A stretch of 9,473 bases of DNA from Gemmatimonadota bacterium (GTDB lineage Bacteria; Latescibacterota; UBA2968; UBA8231): the NCBI GenBank assembly GCA_009845645.1, contig VXZF01000497.1:1-9473 (forward strand), in the 5' to 3' direction. The notes beneath the pieces are model-generated. The model was not told the origin of the DNA, did no database searches, and was given only the letters and a program-made list of their open reading frames with translations. Shown here in pieces: positions 7,204-9,473 of this stretch (positions within the stretch are counted from its first letter, which is position 1; each line of letters starts with the position of its first letter). The position numbers and the translations under genes were made by a program.

Positions 7204-8061
7204 ATGGCAGAACAAGAAAAATTTTCCATTGCCAAACCTTTTGTCTATTTGGTGCTGTGCGGCTATCTGACGGTTGTGGTCTATCCGATGCTGTGGCTTT
7301 TGTACACTTCGCTGAAGACCGACCGCGAGATTTTTCTTAATCCCTTCAGCCTGCCCGAGATCGACGCCTTGCAATGGATCAACTTTGCCAACGCTTGGAC
7401 TAAGGGGCACTTTGGCGACTACTTCTTTAACAGCGTCTTTTTGACTATCTCGACGGTGGCGGTCTCCATGCTGCTGGCGGCGATGGCGGCCTATGCACTG
7501 GCGCGCTTTAATTTCTTTGGGGTAAGGCCGATGTTTTTCTACTTCTTGGCCGGGCTGATGATTCCGTTGCAACTGTCGATTGTGCCGCTCTTTTTTCAGA
7601 TGAAGGACTTCGGACTGCTCAATTCGCGGCTGGGTATTCTGATAGTCTATGTGGCCTTTGGGATGCCGTTCGCCATCTTTATCCTCACGGGGTTTTTCAA
7701 GTCTTTGCCCTCTGGGTTGCACGAGTCGGCGCTGATAGATGGAGCGGGGGAGTTTCGGGCGTTTTGGTCGATTATGTTGCCGTTGGCGCGACCGGGGCTT
7801 ATTACGGTGGGCATCTTCGCGTTTTTGGGGACTTGGAACGAGTTTTTCATGGCCTTTATGTTCCTGTCTGGGGAGGGGTCGCAGGCGTTGCGCACGCTGC
7901 CGTTGGGGCTGGCCAACATCACCATTGTCAGCCAGTATCGCAGCGATTGGGGGATGGCCTTTGCCGGGTTGGTGTTGATTATGGCTCCGACGATGCTGGT
8001 GTATGCTTTCTTGCAGCAATATCTGACGAAGGGGATTACTGTTGGGGCGCTTAAGGGGTAG
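7204..8061 (+). CDS. ABC sugar transporter permease, MalG/UgpE type
   Basis: A 285-residue inner-membrane permease of the CUT1 family, partner of the fused binding protein-permease immediately upstream. Six hydrophobic helices lie near residues 12-36, 74-99, 109-131, 142-163, 197-219 and 249-272. The cytoplasmic EAA loop that docks the ATPase is E174-S-A-L-I-D179-G180-A181 to P193. The C-terminus QQYLTKGITVGALKG is typical of this subunit. ATG 7204 is preferred because GGAG (7192-7195) lies 8 bases upstream. An in-frame TTG at 7198 overlaps the preceding stop codon but is only 2 bases from that SD. The two genes are almost contiguous, hence translationally linked. No ATP-binding subunit follows: the next gene is convergent, 26 bases away, and unrelated. 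Confidence 0.9.
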   Translation: MAEQEKFSIAKPFVYLVLCGYLTVVVYPMLWLLYTSLKTDREIFLNPFSLPEIDALQWINFANAWTKGHFGDYFFNSVFLTISTVAVSMLLAAMAAYALARFNFFGVRPMFFYFLAGLMIPLQLSIVPLFFQMKDFGLLNSRLGILIVYVAFGMPFAIFILTGFFKSLPSGLHESALIDGAGEFRAFWSIMLPLARPGLITVGIFAFLGTWNEFFMAFMFLSGEGSQALRTLPLGLANITIVSQYRSDWGMAFAGLVLIMAPTMLVYAFLQQYLTKGITVGALKG

Positions 8062-8087
8062 AAGGGCGAGGAGGGTGGAGCGATTTT

Positions 8088-9209
8088 TTATTTAACAAGT
8101 GCCTCTCGATGTGTCTTGTGAGATTCCTCGTATAAGGTCATCACGTCCAAATCTGGAACTTCTTCTGGTGCAAAGTACCACTTCGCAATGAGCTTCTCGC
8201 CATCCACAGCCTGTACTTTAAGATCAAAGACCACCTTTTGGGTTGGGTATGTTAATTCAAGTTTATCGCGCACTTGCTTCAGATCTACTGGGAAAGCAGC
8301 ACCTTGCTTGGGCGCAGTGAGCTTGACATGCACGAAAAGCGGTACTTGTTGATTGAAAGTATCCAATCCGTGTACCGACCCGAGGACATCGAGATAGTAG
8401 CGAAGCAACAGGTCCTTATTGCGATCAATGGTAATGTCTCCTACCAGAGCACGGACGAGCGCACGCACGAAACGCACTAGATAGTCAATCTGTTTACTGC
8501 TCAAGATTAGACTAGTGCCCTGCTCGGAACTTGAGAGAGTCAATGTGTCTTCGGAGACAGAGAAGCTATTTTTATGCACAATCTCATGGCGATATGGCAG
8601 CAGTTGACAAAATAGTGCCTTGGCATAGGTGTAAAGGTACGGTTGACTATCGAAGAGAGTTGGTAGTTGGAGATTGGATTCTTTCTTCAGCAGCTCCACC
8701 TTCTTCTTAAAAGGTCGGGGAACAGTTGTAAAATTCTCTTCAATGATCCACTCAAAGATCACATCTAGAGTCTTGAAGGAAGCCATAAAAGTAAAAGGCA
8801 TCATGGTGTTTATGATTGTTGCGTTATAAAGAGAGGAGAGGTAGTCTTCAGAGACCATTTCTACATTACAAAACTCATCACCGCTCGTGAGCTCGATTAC
8901 TGGTGGATCGTCCTTACCCTGCACCCTATCATAATTCTTTTCCAAAAAACTGAGAAACCAGATCTCATAATCCAACTTAGTCCGAAGTGCTGTGTTATGG
9001 ACAGTAGCCAATTCCTTATCTTCTAGTTTTGATCTGATCTCTTCAAAAAGTTTTACGACCTCGGGCGTATAAAGGCGTTCGCCACAACGAAAACAAACTG
9101 CAGCTTGAACTTTTACGATCTCCGTGTGATTGCCAACTCGTAGAACTTTCTCGACTTCCTTTTCAATAATATCGCCACTACACACTGGACATTTTTCAAA
9201 CGGCGTCAT
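8088..9209 (-). CDS. YgiT/MqsA-type zinc-finger protein with long HEPN-like C-terminal region
   Basis: This 373-residue protein opens with a YgiT-type zinc finger: C7-P-V-C10, then C39-F-R-C42-G-E followed by LYTPE. That is the N-terminal domain of MqsA-like antitoxins, which are usually about 70-130 residues long. Instead of a short HTH tail, some 300 further residues follow, which I do not recognise as a named family. Residues ~120-255 look mostly helical and contain YRHEIVHKNSF, an R207-x4-H212 motif, with a strand-like stretch after it. This resembles HEPN RNase-fold domains (inference). Residues ~260-360 look mixed alpha/beta. The start is ATG at 9209-9207, with SD AAAGGAG (9225-9219) 9 bases upstream and inside the preceding gene. 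It lies 2 bases after the DUF4258-like gene, as toxin-antitoxin pairs do. It is AT-rich relative to the sugar locus, suggesting acquisition. Confidence 0.7.
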   Translation of the reverse strand: MTPFEKCPVCSGDIIEKEVEKVLRVGNHTEIVKVQAAVCFRCGERLYTPEVVKLFEEIRSKLEDKELATVHNTALRTKLDYEIWFLSFLEKNYDRVQGKDDPPVIELTSGDEFCNVEMVSEDYLSSLYNATIINTMMPFTFMASFKTLDVIFEWIIEENFTTVPRPFKKKVELLKKESNLQLPTLFDSQPYLYTYAKALFCQLLPYRHEIVHKNSFSVSEDTLTLSSSEQGTSLILSSKQIDYLVRFVRALVRALVGDITIDRNKDLLLRYYLDVLGSVHGLDTFNQQVPLFVHVKLTAPKQGAAFPVDLKQVRDKLELTYPTQKVVFDLKVQAVDGEKLIAKWYFAPEEVPDLDVMTLYEESHKTHREALVK

Positions 9210-9211
9210 TA

Positions 9212-9472
9212 CTACGTTCTCCTTTCACGCCAATTGATCCAACGTGTTGGATCTGGGCGGTAAACAGTAACCAAGATTGCCTGTTGAATCTCCTCATTAT
9301 AGGACCAAACGCTGTGAATTGGTTCTCCATCTAGGTTTGTTCCATATATCAGACAACTTGGGTATGGTTGATCCTCTGGATAATCTTTGATAATTTCACC
9401 ATTGCGTACGGAATAGAATATTTCTTCAAAATCTAGTCCATCGTCTTGGGCTTCTTCGCTTGCATGATTAGT
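9212..9472 (-). CDS. DUF4258-like small protein, partial (start beyond the right edge)
   Basis: Reading the minus strand from 9472 gives 86 residues ending in TAG at 9214-9212; the N-terminus lies outside the window. The visible protein starts T-N-H-A-S-E-E-A and contains DGLDFEEIFYSVRNGEIIKD, YPEDQPYPSCLIYG and ILVTVYRPDPTRW. This matches the DUF4258 pattern: an H-A segment, a helix leading to an N-G-E-I-I turn, and strands ending in a V-T-V-Y-x-P-D motif. DUF4258 genes are commonly followed by YgiT-type zinc-finger genes. They are regarded as toxin-antitoxin-like pairs, with DUF4258 as the presumed RelE/MqsR-like toxin. Here the zinc-finger gene follows after 2 bases. Only a few N-terminal residues are likely missing. 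Toxicity is inferred from context, not shown. Confidence 0.72.
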   Translation of the reverse strand, partial: TNHASEEAQDDGLDFEEIFYSVRNGEIIKDYPEDQPYPSCLIYGTNLDGEPIHSVWSYNEEIQQAILVTVYRPDPTRWINWRERRT

Positions 9473-9473
9473 G

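Noticed and set aside
8274..8480. 68-residue plus-strand open frame within the zinc-finger gene
   Set aside because: It has no SD and no recognisable motif, and is antisense to a better-supported protein.

Overview
The window is bacterial: tightly spaced genes, Shine-Dalgarno (SD) sequences, secretion signals and an ABC importer. Most of it (about 1-8060) is fairly GC-rich (one hand-counted line, 5461-5520, is 58% GC). It reads as a carbon-compound or carbohydrate uptake and catabolism locus. The mix of Gfo/Idh/MocA oxidoreductase, xylose-isomerase-like TIM barrel, isochorismatase-type hydrolase, secreted CBM9-like protein and CUT1 transporter resembles gene clusters of uncultivated Poribacteria/Latescibacterota/Planctomycetes-type bacteria. 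That placement is an impression from gene content, not a demonstrated taxonomy.

Layout. All genes up to 8061 are on the + strand. (a) 3-1055: Gfo/Idh/MocA oxidoreductase, cut by the window edge and carrying an in-frame TAG inside the Rossmann fold. (b) 1117-1902: sugar phosphate isomerase/epimerase. (c) 1943-3013: fusion of a degenerate MBL-fold domain with a cupin. (d) 3023-3766: isochorismatase-family cysteine hydrolase. Genes a-d are closely spaced and probably form one operon. (e) An extended -10 promoter, a leader with two hairpins, then 3857-4753: a secreted CBM9-like protein, closed by a strong intrinsic terminator at 4774-4818. (f) 4889-7201: an unusual single polypeptide joining a periplasmic solute-binding protein to an ABC permease. 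(g) 7204-8061: the partner permease. No ABC ATPase gene is present, so the importer must use one encoded elsewhere.

From 8088 to the right edge the sequence changes. Genes are on the - strand, the DNA is clearly more AT-rich (hand-counted lines 8701-8760 and 9001-9060 are 37% and 35% GC), and the content is a toxin-antitoxin-like module. It holds a DUF4258-like small protein (9212-9472, cut by the window edge) followed 2 nt later by a 373-aa protein. That protein begins with a YgiT/MqsA-type zinc finger and continues into a long, unrecognised, HEPN-like region with an R-x4-H motif. This is the least ordinary part of the window.

How it could work together (inference): the CBM9-like protein and the fused binding protein/permease capture and import a sugar or sugar-like compound. 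The oxidoreductase, isomerase, MBL-cupin and hydrolase process it. The - strand module looks like an unrelated acquired insert. No gap of 300 bases or more lacks a gene. No tRNA, rRNA, CRISPR array or insertion sequence was seen.
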